Shown: piece by piece, positions 15,524 to 34,600 of the stretch
Numbering within the stretch: the first letter of the stretch is position 1
Layout of the letters: the number at the start of each line of letters is the position of its first letter
Origin: Syngnathus acus
Lineage: Eukaryota; Chordata; Actinopteri; Syngnathiformes; Syngnathidae
NCBI RefSeq assembly: GCF_901709675.1
Contig: NC_051091.1
Span: 6,420,967 to 6,484,966 of the forward strand
Reading direction: 5' to 3'
Length of the DNA: 64,000 nucleotides
Notes under the pieces: model-generated
The model's input: the letters and a program-made list of their open reading frames with translations, nothing else
Told to the model about the DNA's origin: nothing
Database searches by the model: none
Program-made: the position numbers and the translations under genes

Positions 15524-18500
15524 ATGGAAACCATGCTTCAGCAGCTGGTAGGCTTTCGTAGAATCTCTTTTGTGGATTTGCATCTAGTATCATTCATATT
15601 AGATCAAAAAATGACAACGTTTTCATGTTGCTGTATAGAAACTAAATGTGTAACTCAAAAGCTGTTGGTTAAAGCATTGACTCATCTCAATGCTTTTTGC
15701 TTGGTCATTCCAGGTGTCATTATCGAGCGTTTTTCTTTTTTTTTTTTTTTTTAGCCATTACAACGGTTGATGGTAAATTAAACATGTTGATTGGAATTCA
15801 TTTATGTTGTTTTCTATCAGAACAAGGTGACATTTTATATGTTCACTATATTACTACAGTCCACCCCAAAAGTATTTCAGTCAATTCCTCTTTTTTGTAG
15901 TAAACCAAAGACGTTTGTGTTTCTGACCAAAAGATTATCTCTATGCTTTATTCTTTTAGACGCGTGGAAACGCTCTTTTTCTCATCTTAATTTTGGGAAT
16001 TGGAGGAAGCTTCCAGGGAGGATACCACATGACCTCCATCAGTTCTCCCTCACCGGTGAGACATGTCATGCATGCAGCTTCCTGGTATCATTCTCTAAAG
16101 TTGCACGCATCACTGCAATCCGAATGAATTCACTCTCCACACAGTTCATCAAGCACTTCATCAACAGCACTTGGTATGAGAGATATGCGGTGCCGCCACC
16201 AGGGGGCACCATCACCATCATCTGGTCCCTCATCGTGTCCATGTTCGCTGTGGGGGGCCTCCTTGGTGCCATCAGTGTCAAGTCCTTCTCGGGTCTGCTG
16301 GGAAGGTGAGTGCCCTCATGCAGTAGCTTTTCAACACTCGAGGACACGTGTGCTCTTTGGCAGAAAAAAGGCGGTTATCTGCAACAGCTTTATTGGCATT
16401 GCTGCAGCCACCATCATGCTGACAAGTAAATGGGCCAAGTCTTATGAAATGATCATTGTGGCCAGAATACTGTTTGGCTACTCAGCAGGTAAGACAATTT
16501 GACGTCTCAAAAAAAAAAAAAAAATTCTCAAGCTGCCTCTTACAATCCGGACAAGTTATTCTGTCTAAAACGTTTTGAATGGGTTCCTATTAAATCCCTA
16601 CAAGAACTTGTAGCACTTTTTTTTTTGCTAATAATTAAGAACATCCTCCTTCTTGGCTTGCAGCTTTGGGAATGAGCATCCATCTGATGTACCTCGGCGA
16701 GATGTCACCCAGAAAGTTAAGAGGCGCTGTCACCATGACCTCAGTGACCTTTGCTTCCTTTGGCAAACTATCTGCTCAGTTTATGGGCCTCAGGTATGAA
16801 TTTCTTTTATTTTTGCAGCCGCTTTTTAAAAGACATTCGGTCTATTATTCTAGTTATACCTACATCTCGATTTTACTTGCTTTGATACTTTCTGTCTAAC
16901 ACGGTTTGGTCATGGACCCCAATTTCTTTGGGTACAAGTAGTATTTTAAATGAATGACATAAGGACCGTACAAAGCTAAACGGCTAGCGCGTCAACCTTA
17001 GCGTTTGATACATTTCCATAACCAATTTAAAGGCGTTTGATAATAAGAAGTTGGGCTGTTTGAGTCACCACAGCACTTGGTTCTCTTTGTCGTAGTGAGA
17101 TCCTGGGCCGCCAAGAGCTGTGGAACGTGGTCCTTTGCGTGCCTGCTTGTCTTTCAGTGGTCCATGCGATGGTGATGCCTTATCTTCCCGAAGCGCCCAG
17201 ATATTTGTTCATCGAGAAACGAGATGACAAAGGTTGCCAAAAAGGTGAGCGAAATGCATCGTTTTCCTATCATTCTAAATCGAATTTACAAATTGTAATT
17301 TATCCCTTGCAGCTCTTCAGAGCCTCTGGGGCCAAGGTGAATTCAAACAGGAAATGGAGGAGATGTTGACTGAGCAGGCAATGATGGAAGCGGCCCCAAC
17401 TAAAAGTCCTCTGCTGCTCCTTCAGGACCAAACAGTCCGATGGCAGCTTATCACCATGTCCACCATCTACTGCTGCAACCAGTTATCGGGCATGTCCGTG
17501 GTAAGGATGTTGTTAACCCGAACAAAAAATATGAACTTCTCTCCTATTCCCACATCATCTCCTTCATTCCCAGGTCAGCACTTTTGCTTTTGATATCTTT
17601 CGAAGAGCAGGGATCCCAACGGATCAAATCCGTTACATTACTATCGGACTTGGCATAACGGAAATGATCACGTCCATATCATGCGTGAGTATCTGCAATT
17701 CTGTTGTTCTTCTACTTACCCTTGACCATCAATAGCCATGTCTGATTAAAACTTGGATTAGCCCCAAATTAGTAAATATAGTTTCACCATCTCCTTTAGC
17801 AGATGACAATATTTTTGTTTTAAAACACAATTTACATTCATGTGTGCCTTTCTTTCTTTCTTTCCTCCAGGGTTTGATAATTGAGCATGCGGGAAGGAGG
17901 CCACTCTTCTGGGGGGGTTATGCCATCATGTCTGCATGCTGGCTCTCAGTTACTGTCGTGCTCAACTTGAAAGTAAAAATTCTGCCGTGGTTGCAACCAT
18001 GTGACATGTCTGACTAGGATATATTCAAACGCTTACACATCGTAATTCTTCTCGCAGGGTTCTAATGCCTGGGCTCCCTACCTGACTGCTGTCTTGATCA
18101 TCCTCTTCATCATCTTCTTCTCTGGAGGGCCAGGTATCAGCATGAATGAAAATCAAGCTTCTGATTTTTCTTTGCCTAGTGAATGCATTTTTTTTTCTAC
18201 TTCACGCAAGGGGCAGCAGCAGGAACCCTCAACAGTGAAATCTTCATTCAGTCCAATCGGGTGTCTTCGTTTGTCATCTTCGGGATTCAGCGCTGGTCTG
18301 TATATGCCGTGATGGGCCTGGCCTTTCCCATACTCATTGTAAGTACACCAATCAGACGTGGTGGCATGATTTGTAAGGACGGTCCAGTCAACACAACACT
18401 TTATTTTTTCTTTCAGGATGCACTGGACACGTACTGCTTTGTGATTTTTGCCTGCATGTCCCTGCTGGGTTGCATTTACATCTTCTTCATCCTGCCTGAG

Positions 18501-18602
18501 ACCAAAGGGAAGACGCTGCTGGAGATCTCAGACCAGTTTAAAGCCATCACCGTCTGTGGGAAGTCTTTTCAAGAAGAGAGCCAAATGGAGACCAAGTTAT
18601 AG
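15524..18602 (+). CDS. slc2a11l: Class II GLUT-type facilitative hexose transporter (SLC2A11-like / SLC2A9 group)
   Basis: This is a 12-TM major facilitator of the SLC2 family, expected in the plasma membrane. Twelve coding exons: 15524-15547, 15960-16055, 16145-16305, 16364-16488, 16664-16793, 17096-17244, 17313-17500, 17574-17684, 17871-17972, 18058-18133, 18211-18338, 18417-18602. They sum to 1476 nt, 491 aa. Motifs seen: GIGGSFQGGY in TM1, N-glycosylation site N47-S-T in the first external loop, GRKK 93-96, E148 and R155 in the YLGEMSPRKLRG block, PEAPRY 210-215, QLS 285-287, GRR 336-338, PETKGKT 457-463. The TM10 motif reads GPGAAAG instead of GPGPIPW, which places it in class II (GLUT5/7/9/11). 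GIGGSFQ and PETKGKT favour GLUT11; STWYERY and LDTYCF resemble GLUT9. The symbol is therefore a best guess; substrate (fructose, glucose or urate) cannot be read from the sequence. Confidence 0.9.
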
Positions 18603-19080
18603 GGCCACACTGCATTAGGCGAGAAATAAAAACATATCAAATCGAAGCCTGATGACCGAAAGTGTTGCATAGATAGTCCCTAAAAGTGATACTTGAAAAA
18701 AGTATGAACAAATAAATGAATGCAACACTAAACATCCTGATAGCGCAGGGAGGATGTGCGCCGCTAGAGGGTGCTGTTTATGTTTCAAAAACCTACAGTG
18801 GAATATAATCGCTAATAAACAGAATTGTACAGTTAAACTAAATGTGTCTGACAATCCTTGTTGTAAGATGTGATCGTTTTTTCTTGCATTAGAAGTGTAA
18901 TGTTTGTGGTTTTGTATTTTAATATTGTCTGTGACATACTTTATAATAAAATTTTATTTAACTTAATTGCAGGGCTGATTTGGAATTATTTCCTTTCACT
19001 GAGGTCTGACTGTTTTGGAGTTGAGTTACTGTCCTCGTGAATTATGACTAATAAGTCATCACTCAAGTGACCAAATGATA
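18603..19080 (+). other. slc2a11l: transporter 3'UTR and downstream flank
   Basis: Polyadenylation signals AATAAA occur at 18625-18630 and near 18812, with another near 18943. The first is only about 25 bases past the stop codon, so the transcript probably uses one of the later two. No other gene is seen before the microsatellite. Confidence 0.5.
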
Positions 19081-19087
19081 GATTGAT

Positions 19088-19089
19088 AT

Positions 19090-19151
<62 letters not shown>

Positions 19152-19194
19152 CAGACATACATACATACATACATACATACATACATACATACAT
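19088..19194. repeat. (GATA)n-(CATA)n compound microsatellite
   Basis: A run of GATA tetranucleotides to about 19150 passes through GACA units directly into a run of CATA/ACAT units to about 19194. It abuts the tandem array that starts at 19201. Open frames across it encode only repeated YLSI or YVCM and are not genes. Confidence 0.97.
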
Positions 19195-19200
19195 GGATGG

Positions 19201-20377
19201 CCACTTTATTAGGGAAATATCATGGTCAAAGGTCACAGGTGTCAAGCTCTAGTCCTCGGGGCCGCGTTCCAACATGTTTTCCAAGTGACCCTCGTTAAGC
19301 GCACCTGCGTGAAAACTTTTAGCTCCTTTCACGTTCTGCAGGAGCTAAAACTTTTCACGCAGGTGCACTTAACGAGGGAATCACACGGACACTCCATTAG
19401 GTACACCTCCATTTTCAAGTGTACCTAATAACAGGCCACTTTATTAGGGAAATATCATGGTCAAAGGTCACAGGTGTCAAGCTCTAGTCCTCGGGGCCGC
19501 GTTCCAACATGTTTTCCAAGTGACCCTCGTTAAGCGCACCTGCGTGAAAACTTTTAGCTCCTTTCACGTTCTGCAGGAGCTAAAACTTTTCACGCAGGTG
19601 CACTTAACGAGGGAATCACACGGACACTCCATTAGGTACACCTCCATTTTCAAGTGTACCTAATAACAGGCCACTTTATTAGGGAAATATCATGGTCAAA
19701 GGTCACAGGTGTCAAGCTCTAGTCCTCGGGGCCGCGTTCCAACATGTTTTCCAAGTGACCCTCGTTAAGCGCACCTGCGTGAAAACTTTTAGCTCCTTTC
19801 ACGTTCTGCAGGAGCTAAAACTTTTCACGCAGGTGCACTTAACGAGGGAATCACACGGACACTCCATTAGGTACACCTCCATTTTCAAGTGTACCTAATA
19901 ACAGGCCACTTTATTAGGGAAATATCATGGTCAAAGGTCACAGGTGTCAAGCTCTAGTCCTCGGGGCCACGTTCCAACATGTTTTCCAAGTGACCCTCGT
20001 TAAGCGCACCTGCGTGAAAAGTTTTAGCTCCTTTCACGTTCTGCAGGAGCTAAAACTTTTCACGCAGGTGCACTTAACGAGGGAATCACACGGACACTCC
20101 ATTAGGTACACCTCCATTTGCAAGTGTACCTAATAACAGGCCACTTTATTAGGGAAATATGGTCAAAGGTCACAGGTGTCAAGCTCTGGTCTAAAATGGC
20201 GGTGTACCTAATGGAGTGTCCGTGTGATTCCCTCGTTAAGTGCACCTGCATGAAAAGTTTTTGGTCACTTTCACGTTCTGCAGGAGCTAAAACTTTTCAC
20301 GCAGGTGCACTTAACGAGGGAGTCACACGGGCACTCCATTAGGTACACCGCCATTTTCAAGTGTACCTAATAACAGG
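19201..20377. repeat. Tandem array, part A: four 235-bp units plus one 237-bp rearranged unit, each fold-back
   Basis: Units are 19201-19435, 19436-19670, 19671-19905, 19906-20140 (all 235 bp) and 20141-20377 (237 bp). Units 1-3 look identical over most of their length, so amplification is recent. Each 235-bp unit has a stem of about 39 bp per arm: CCCTCGTTAAGCGCACCTG on one side and CAGGTGCACTTAACGAGGG on the other, around a loop of about 12 bases. A second small palindrome is built from ATTAGGTACAC and GTGTACCTAAT. The repeated 68-aa frame in every unit is a by-product of the tandem structure. Confidence 0.95.
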
Positions 20378-21243
20378 TCACTTTATTAGGGAAATATCAT
20401 GGTCAAAGGTCACAGGTGTCAAGCTCTCGTCCTTGGGGCCGCATTCCAACATGTTTTCCAAGATTCCCTCGTTAAGTGCACCTGCGTGAAAACTTTTAGC
20501 TCCTGCAGACGTGAAAATGACCAAAAACTTTTCACGCAGGTGTGTTTAACGAGGGTAACTTGGAAAACATATTGGAACGCGGCCCCTCGAGGACTGGAAG
20601 TCGACACCCCTGGTTTAAGTGAAAAGTGCCACACCCGCCCTCACCCCCACTTTCTGATTGGCTGGTTGTTCTGTGACATCACTCGGACACTCTATTAGGT
20701 ACACCGCCATTTTCAAGTGTACCTAATAACAGGCCACTTTATTAGGGAAATATCATGGTCAAAGGTCACAGGTGTCAAGCTCTCGTCCTTGGGGCCGCAT
20801 TCCAACATGTTTTCCAAGATTCCCTCGTTAAGTGCACCTGCGTGAAAACTTTTAGCTCCTGCAGACGTGAAAATGACCAAAAACTTTTCACGCAGGTGTG
20901 TTTAACGAGGGTAACTTGGAAAACATATTGGAACGTGGCCCCTCGAGGACTGGAAGTCGACACCCCTGGTTTAAGTGAAAAGTGCCACACCCGCCCTCAC
21001 CCCCACTTTCTGATTGGCTGGTTGTTCTGTGACATCACTCGGACACTCTATTAGGTACACCGCCATTTTTAGGTGTACCTAATAACAGGCCAGTTCATTA
21101 GGGAAAAATCATGGCCAAAGCTTAACTGAAAGTGAAAAGTGCCACACCCGCCCTCACCCCCACCTCCTGATTGGCTGGTTGATCTGTGACGTCACACGGA
21201 CACTCCATTAGGTACACCACCATTTTCAAGAGTACCTAATAAC
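20378..21243. repeat. Tandem array, part B: two 356-bp units plus a partial unit
   Basis: Units are 20378-20733 and 20734-21089, nearly identical at exactly 356 bp, with a partial copy 21090-21243. Compared with part A, each contains a longer inverted repeat of about 100 bp per arm. One arm starts at CAGGTGTCAAGCTCTCGTCC; the other ends at GTCGACACCCCTG. A GC-rich tail follows with an ATTGG box and, in the partial copy, TGACGTCAC near 21187. All units share the CACTTTATTAGGG and ATTAGGTACACC borders. The paired ends resemble hAT-type non-autonomous elements nested inside an ATTAGGTACACC-ended element; this is inference from pattern. Confidence 0.93.
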
Positions 21244-21749
21244 TTCATGCATTTTTTTGTACTTCTCAAGAATGTGTATTTTACTACTTGCTCTTTATTT
21301 TGGGGGACACCAACACCAGCAGTTAACCAAATGTCAGATTTTTATGTTTTCATGCCCAAAAAAATAAAAACAAGGAATAAAACACCAGACAAGTTTTAAC
21401 ATAAATGTTTATTAAAATAATAATAATAATAAAAGTAAATTTCAAACCAGCAATCTAATGTGAAATTGCAGTAGATATATTGGATAACAATTTTAAGCGT
21501 GTATATGCATACATATATGCATATATATAATCTCCCCGCTGTTGCATAACGGCGCATCCTTTCATGCAATAAAGTTAGTCGTTAGCTTGGAGAAAACGAA
21601 CACAAAAGAAGTGGTGTTTTAGTGTGTGGTTCTTTCTTTCCTTGGCAAATCGTTTATCTACATTCTGGCTCACGTTCATTCACGCAAGGAGCCACAACAC
21701 GTTCAATACAATACATACAATATATACATACAATATATACATACAATAC
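21244..21749. other. AT-rich flank with candidate distal prickle2 3' end
   Basis: No gene is seen. On the minus strand AATAAA at 21413-21408 is followed by a T/G-rich stretch (CTTGTCTGGTGTTTTATTCC), a plausible distal polyadenylation site for prickle2. Short AAT repeats (21416-21430) and TATATGCATA-type palindromes (about 21501-21527) are present. Confidence 0.4.
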
Positions 21750-21864
<115 letters not shown>

Positions 21865-24601
21865 TACAGTATACAGATGGGACACCTCCTGGCCAGGTAG
21901 TGAGTGAGTGAACGTCTCACAGAGTGGGAGAGGGGCCATCCATGTCATGAACAAGATCGAGCCCTCCAGCCAAGCAACTTTGAGGTTGGCGCCCATCATG
22001 CAATCCTCTCTTAAGGCAAGATGCCCTTTGGGCTGCAGGCTTGGCTGATGAAACCATGTATAGTAAGGCTTTTATTTATTTATTTTTATCATCATTATTG
22101 AATAACTGTATAGTAAATCCTTTTTATTATTAAAAATGTTCATGTATAGTAAGGGTTTTTATTATTAAATAACTGTCCATACTTAGCAAATCTTTTTTTT
22201 TTTTTAAATTAAAAAATGACCATGTATAGGAAGGCTTAAATTACCATATTATATTGTAAGGCTTCAAAAATACTACAATCATAGCACTCATAGAGACAAA
22301 CAACCAATCAAAGAGGCGAGATGGGGGTCTCTCAATGACAACATTACTCAAAACCTAAGTCTTTTGAACTGGTTTGTCAGTTTTCATTCTGTCAAAAATG
22401 CTTTGTATCTTTTTTTTAAATTTTTTTTTATTCGTCCACACAATTACAGGATAAGGCTTTACTTTGAAGTCCTAATGTATTCACATCACATCAAATAGAT
22501 TAAGCAGTCTGTCTGAAATGTAAGTCACATGCTTGGACTGCTGTTTTTGGATGCAGCACAGCTGACTATTTCATCAGCCCACGAAAGTCGAGGTCATGTG
22601 ACGCAAACTCACTAACATGCCAGTCGTGCCAACAGCATTAAAACGCTCCGTCGCCTCTAATCATGAACTAAGGGCTGAAACACTTTGTACATAACATACA
22701 GTAGGTGTGTGCGCTAATGTGGCTTAGGAGGGCTAGCAGCAATAATCCTCATTTACCATATGGAGGTCAGATGCAATCCAATTTACAGTATGACACGTCT
22801 TGTTACGCTTTTATGCATCCAGACACTTAACATAACAGTATTTAAACTGAGTGTTATGCTGGTGAAACAAAGTTCAAATAAAACTGGTTGTGAATGAGAA
22901 AGGAGAAGCGGGAGTAAAACAGGCCGAGTTGTCAGCTTGATGGTTGAGATGTGCCCCACGATTGGCCAGCGACCAATCCAGGGTGTGCTTTCTACGCTGC
23001 AGTTCAGCCACAAACCTCAACAGGATAAACAGTACAGCAAATGGGTGGACGGGTGTTTAACATTATCCAATACATTAAAAGCATTTCACAAGCTTGACGT
23101 CACCATATGGCCTGTGGATGTTTTGAAGCCTCCTGTTTGGTTTGGCAGATTTGGCCTTATCATCTGGGCGCATTGGGACCACATGAGACCACAATGGAAT
23201 GACAGGGTGGAACTGCGGTAGAGCACTTCGATCTGTGGTTGTAAATTGTCAATCATGTGGTAGCCATGCCCTGACAAACACCCCTGTTTCCTACGTAAAC
23301 GTCATTTATAAAAAGATCAGGCTGTGAGGATGAGCATTTGACAGCGTCTTGATTTAACGAAGGTCACACCCTGCAGAGAGTTAGGGGAAAAAAAATTTAC
23401 ATCTGTGTTAGTCTTCAATTCCAATATATGTAACATATTGTGATTTTAAAAAGTAACTGTAGACAGATTACATGAAAAAAGTAACTCATTATATAAGTCA
23501 TTATTGTAAAAACTTTGCAGCACACTCAAATGATCAGACAATATTTTTTATTTGATTTCAAAACAGGATTTTACAACACAGATGGTTTGTTAGCATGAGA
23601 ATAAATTGGCATGGCTTGTTTAGTAGCAACTGTAGAAGGAGACCTGGAGCAAAGAAGTTCTTTAAGAGTGAGTTTGACAACTATGCAAATTGTTGAAATA
23701 CAAAATCCCAGTGTGCTCAAGTTCCCATTCTTAAGCGCTGATGCAATACAACCAAAGATTTGGTTTCAAATGCCATCTTGCATATATTACCAATCCAACT
23801 CTACTTCAAAGTCCACTGCGGATTATTATTCATGTATGCACCAAACTGCTATGCTGAACAGTCACGCACTTGTTTGACACACTCGAGAGAGAAAAACACA
23901 AGCTGTCAATCAAACTAATGGCTGAAATAATCCTCTATTCCAAATTCAGGATCAGCTCAGCCATGTCTCATGCGTACGCTGTTCGTCTTGTTATCTACTG
24001 TGTATCTACATATATTTAATACGTATAAAAATATGAGGCCTCATTTACAACCATATTTACATTTATGACTTCCTTAACTTAAGTGAAATTATTAGTTCAT
24101 TTAGCTATGTACATACTATCAGTCAAATACAACAGCGCGGCCTATTTGGGGGAAAAAAAAAAAAAAAAAAAATCACACCATGAAAAGCTAAATTGTACCA
24201 AACAGACTATATGCATTTAAAAAAATTGCACATCAGCTTTAAAAAATAAAAATATTGAGTCGATAAAACTCTGCATGAGAGAAAAAAATTGGTCACTGCT
24301 CAACAGACAATTTTAATCAGAGGTGTCCCTTGATATATTTTTGACGCTGCTAATTTTTTTTTCAGGTTTTTGAGATATTTTATTTGTTTCTAAGTTTGAC
24401 CTATAAAATCTTGTGTAATGCACACATGCTTCGTATTTTATCGCAAAATGTTGAGCAATCTGATTAATACAACGACAAACAATGCTGTGTTTCACGCTTC
24501 ACGACTGCAGTTTGCTACTGCCTATTGCTCAAGCAGACTATAAATGAACTTTGTCCATCTGTTCTCCAGACTCGACTCAAGCTGCGGCACAAAGCAAAAC
24601 G
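21865..24601 (-). other. prickle2: prickle2 3'UTR and downstream sequence
   Basis: This non-coding region lies past the prickle2 stop codon. A minus-strand AATAAA at 23552-23547, followed by a TGAGTGTGCTG element, would give a UTR of about 1.1 kb. The one at 21413-21408 would give about 3.2 kb. Runs of A/T near 22195-22206 and 24154-24172 and a diverged interspersed repeat at about 22945-23055 are included. No protein-coding exon is seen. Confidence 0.5.
22945..23055 (+). mobile_element. Diverged teleost SINE/L2-type repeat fragment
   Basis: The sequence contains GTGCCCCACGATTGGCCAGC, CGACCAATCCAGGGTGTG and later CCTCAACAGGATAAACAGTA. This is the well-known teleost repeat tail (conserved GATTGGC...CCAGGGTGT...GGATAA...) in mutated form. 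It is recognised from memory; family assignment is approximate. Confidence 0.6.
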
Positions 24602-31590
<6,989 letters not shown>

Positions 31591-31642
31591 GGTGGTCACT
31601 GCATGCTCCTCCCGGCGACACTTACAATGCACACAGATCTTC
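31591..31642 (-). other. prickle2: Upstream open segment of the prickle2 start exon (possible long-isoform coding)
   Basis: The acceptor is a long minus-strand pyrimidine tract ending CACGTTAG just before 31642. From there 17 codons stay in frame with the PET-domain Met and read [17 protein letters not shown], with a preceding split codon ending in G. Long Prickle and testin isoforms have a WRKIC-x2-C-C-PREEHAV-like segment here (from memory). This exon can therefore serve either as 5'UTR plus start, or as internal coding exon of a longer isoform whose first exon was not found. Confidence 0.6.
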
Positions 31643-34600
31643 CTAACGTGAAGAAAAAAAAAAAAAAAGCAGCTCCTTTAAATGATGGCACTGGACACAA
31701 TACAAAAGCGGAGATAAAATTGGAGGCAAAAATAAAAACTGTCTCGATGATCTAATTTATGCAGCTCAGCTTTGTGGCGTGGAAACATTTTTCATTTGAG
31801 CTCAGCAATTCAGAGAGAACACCATGAATTTGGAAACATACTCTTTAATAAATCAGTGTAAGGATGGGTTCATCAGAAACAAGCAGATACATAAGAGGTG
31901 ATTTTAGGGCCATGAAACAAGTTGTAAATTACCAAAGGGGTAAAAAAAATAGAGCCCTATTTTGACAGCCTTTTTATAGAAGTGTGAGGAAAATCTAATC
32001 ATCCCACCTACTTGGTCGTAAGCGCAGCTAAGCCCCATTGATAATTCTGTAAATAGCCTTTGACTTTTTCTTAAAACCAGATGGGGTCTTTACTCACAAG
32101 GAGTGTAAAGTCCTCTCAGGTCAAAGGTCAAGCCTCCCACAGTACACTCACAGTAAAAATGTTGAGGCAATGCATACAATGCTTAACAACTCTCTGAGGA
32201 GCACAAGAACAAGGAATAATAGCTGAATGAAGCCAGCCACGATAGAAAACACAATTGTGAACGCAAGCACATGATTAGCATTTCGCAGCTAGCACAGTTT
32301 AGTTCGTCAAGCAATGCAGTAAAAAAGGGGGTCAGTATGATGTAAAAAAATTAATAAAATAAAATACTGACTCTGCCAATAGAGGAGAATTATTGGTGCT
32401 GTTAACGAATAATGTCAGCATGTAGCATAACTATGTGCTGTGTTTATTTTCCTTCCATTCATTGGCAAGTTTCCCTTGTCAAGCCGCTGCGTTATCTCAC
32501 CACTTACAGAGCTAATGCAGTTATGAGCACCCCATGACACTTTGCTGTGGAAACAAACCACAAAAGAATAGAAGTGAAGCAAATTGCTGGTTGAAAACTC
32601 ATGGATCAAGTATTTTGGCAACTCGAAAATGGAAAAAAAAGTCACGACATGACTCCTAAGTGACATTGTCAAACTTCTTATTTCCAAGAACTGCATTACG
32701 ATTAGAGATGACTTTTTAACCATTGCTCATCGGGAGATTGCAAAAAAAGGAAAACATATGAGCCACCTTGACTGACTGTTTACGCAAAATGGGGGTGAGT
32801 TGCATACTGTACAGCTTGCCTTTGTCCTTGAGGCCCCCCTAAGGCAGCAAAAACAGGGAGACAATCTCATTAGCGTCCCAGACGGACGCCTACTTGTCTG
32901 ACTGGAAGCGCTCACAGACACTCGGCACACTGTATGAAACAAACTGACTCTCGGGTGGTCAAAGATGTGCCTGAAGCGTCGATGGCACGTTGCGCCCAGC
33001 TGCCTGAGCCTCACTTATTTGTATCTTGAGGTTTTATTTTATCCCCGGTGTCAGTTTAAATAAAAGCGTCACCGTAACATGTCTCAACTTGTCATGTGGC
33101 ACGTGAAGCATACAAACAGGTCAAAAGTTGGCGTTTCTCAACAGCATGGAGAAGGAAGGGCAAACCAAAAAAAACAACAAACCACCAAATTGCCAGCTGC
33201 GCTTTCCGTCAATACTTCAGGCTGTGATAAAAAGACAAAACAAAACGTTGCCAAGTTATCACAGCGGCACAATTCAAAGCAACCCAACTTTCCTTCTTTG
33301 TCATCATTTCTAATTTAACACAGCTTCGCCGTAACAGAAAAAGAACTCTGATCTAAAAGAGCGCTTCAAAAGGCAAAATAAAGCAGCAAATGTGAGGACA
33401 AAAGAACAAGTCAGCCCGCCTGACAGCATGGCAAGTGGTCAGCTGTTTCTATTTCTGCCTTGGGCTCAGTTTTGGGCCTATATACAAATATAGCCTTGAA
33501 GAACCTGAAGTCAAACATTTCACGCCGCATTCCTTCTTGGAGCACATACACCGGTGTCCTCCTGCCCCCCCCACTCCACCAAGTTTCTTCCAGAACTTCT
33601 GAATATATATTAAAAAAAATATAATTACAAATAGATGACTCAAGATCAACCCACTTAGCACAAATAACGTTACCTTTCTCGATACACGAATCGCCCACCG
33701 CTAAGCCCCGCCTCCGTGTGCAGATGTTTGATAAGCATCCTCCAATGTTTCACCTGGCAAACATCTCTTCACCACATGAATTCTGGCAGAGATCCTGTCA
33801 ACCTCCCGAGGCACATCGAAAGCCCCGCCCCCCTGTCTGTCCTTGTGATTTACAACAGTCTTCACGCACATGCTGGGATTTCCCCTCCATGGAAACTTGA
33901 TACCAGAGCTTCCTCTGCATATTCTGCATGATTTCAATTAGCAAAGATTTGGATAAGTCAAGCACATCCCTGACGCCTCATAAATGAATAAAGTGAAAAT
34001 CAGGAAAGTGTGAAAAGTTTCCACTTTTAAATATGAATGAAAATATTTGCCCCCTGGGAAGATGTTAAAGCATACAACCCTGGGATTTATGGAGTGTAGA
34101 TGACATTCACAGAGATTATGAATTTTCATCGCACTTCAAATCAGTGTGTTACACTTTGACTCACAATTCTCAGACCTTAAACTTGCCATTTGGAAGCCTT
34201 CATCCTCATTGATTGTTTACGCCAAGCATGACATAGAGGTGACACGGGGTCACTTGACACATGACCATTCATGAGAGGGAGTCATTGAAGAGACCGCCTG
34301 CTCTCCAAACAACCTGCACCTTTTCACAAAACACTCAAGTGACACTAGAAAGAGAGAACCCAAGTAGATGAAAACGGAAGTTCAGGAATGGCAAAGACAG
34401 CAACGACTGTGGCTTGGTGTTCCGTTTTAAAAAAACGTCTCACGAGGACTTTTAAAATGTGGGAGGGGTTGAGTCAGTAATCTCTGCGCCCATGTTGATT
34501 TTGGTTCAATTGCTAATAACTACCGGAAAACGGCTTATTCTCTGTTGAACTATTTAATGGATGTCAAAAAGATTAACACGCAGCTGTGCGGCCTTTTTCT

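Noticed and set aside
19222-20133. Four identical 68-aa reading frames repeated every 235 bp
   Set aside because: They arise from the tandem units; the frame crosses an inverted-repeat stem, shows no domain and has no splice or promoter context.
19201-21243. Regularly spaced repeats that might suggest a CRISPR array
   Set aside because: The repeats are 235-356 bp units without short repeat/spacer alternation, in a vertebrate genome with spliced genes.
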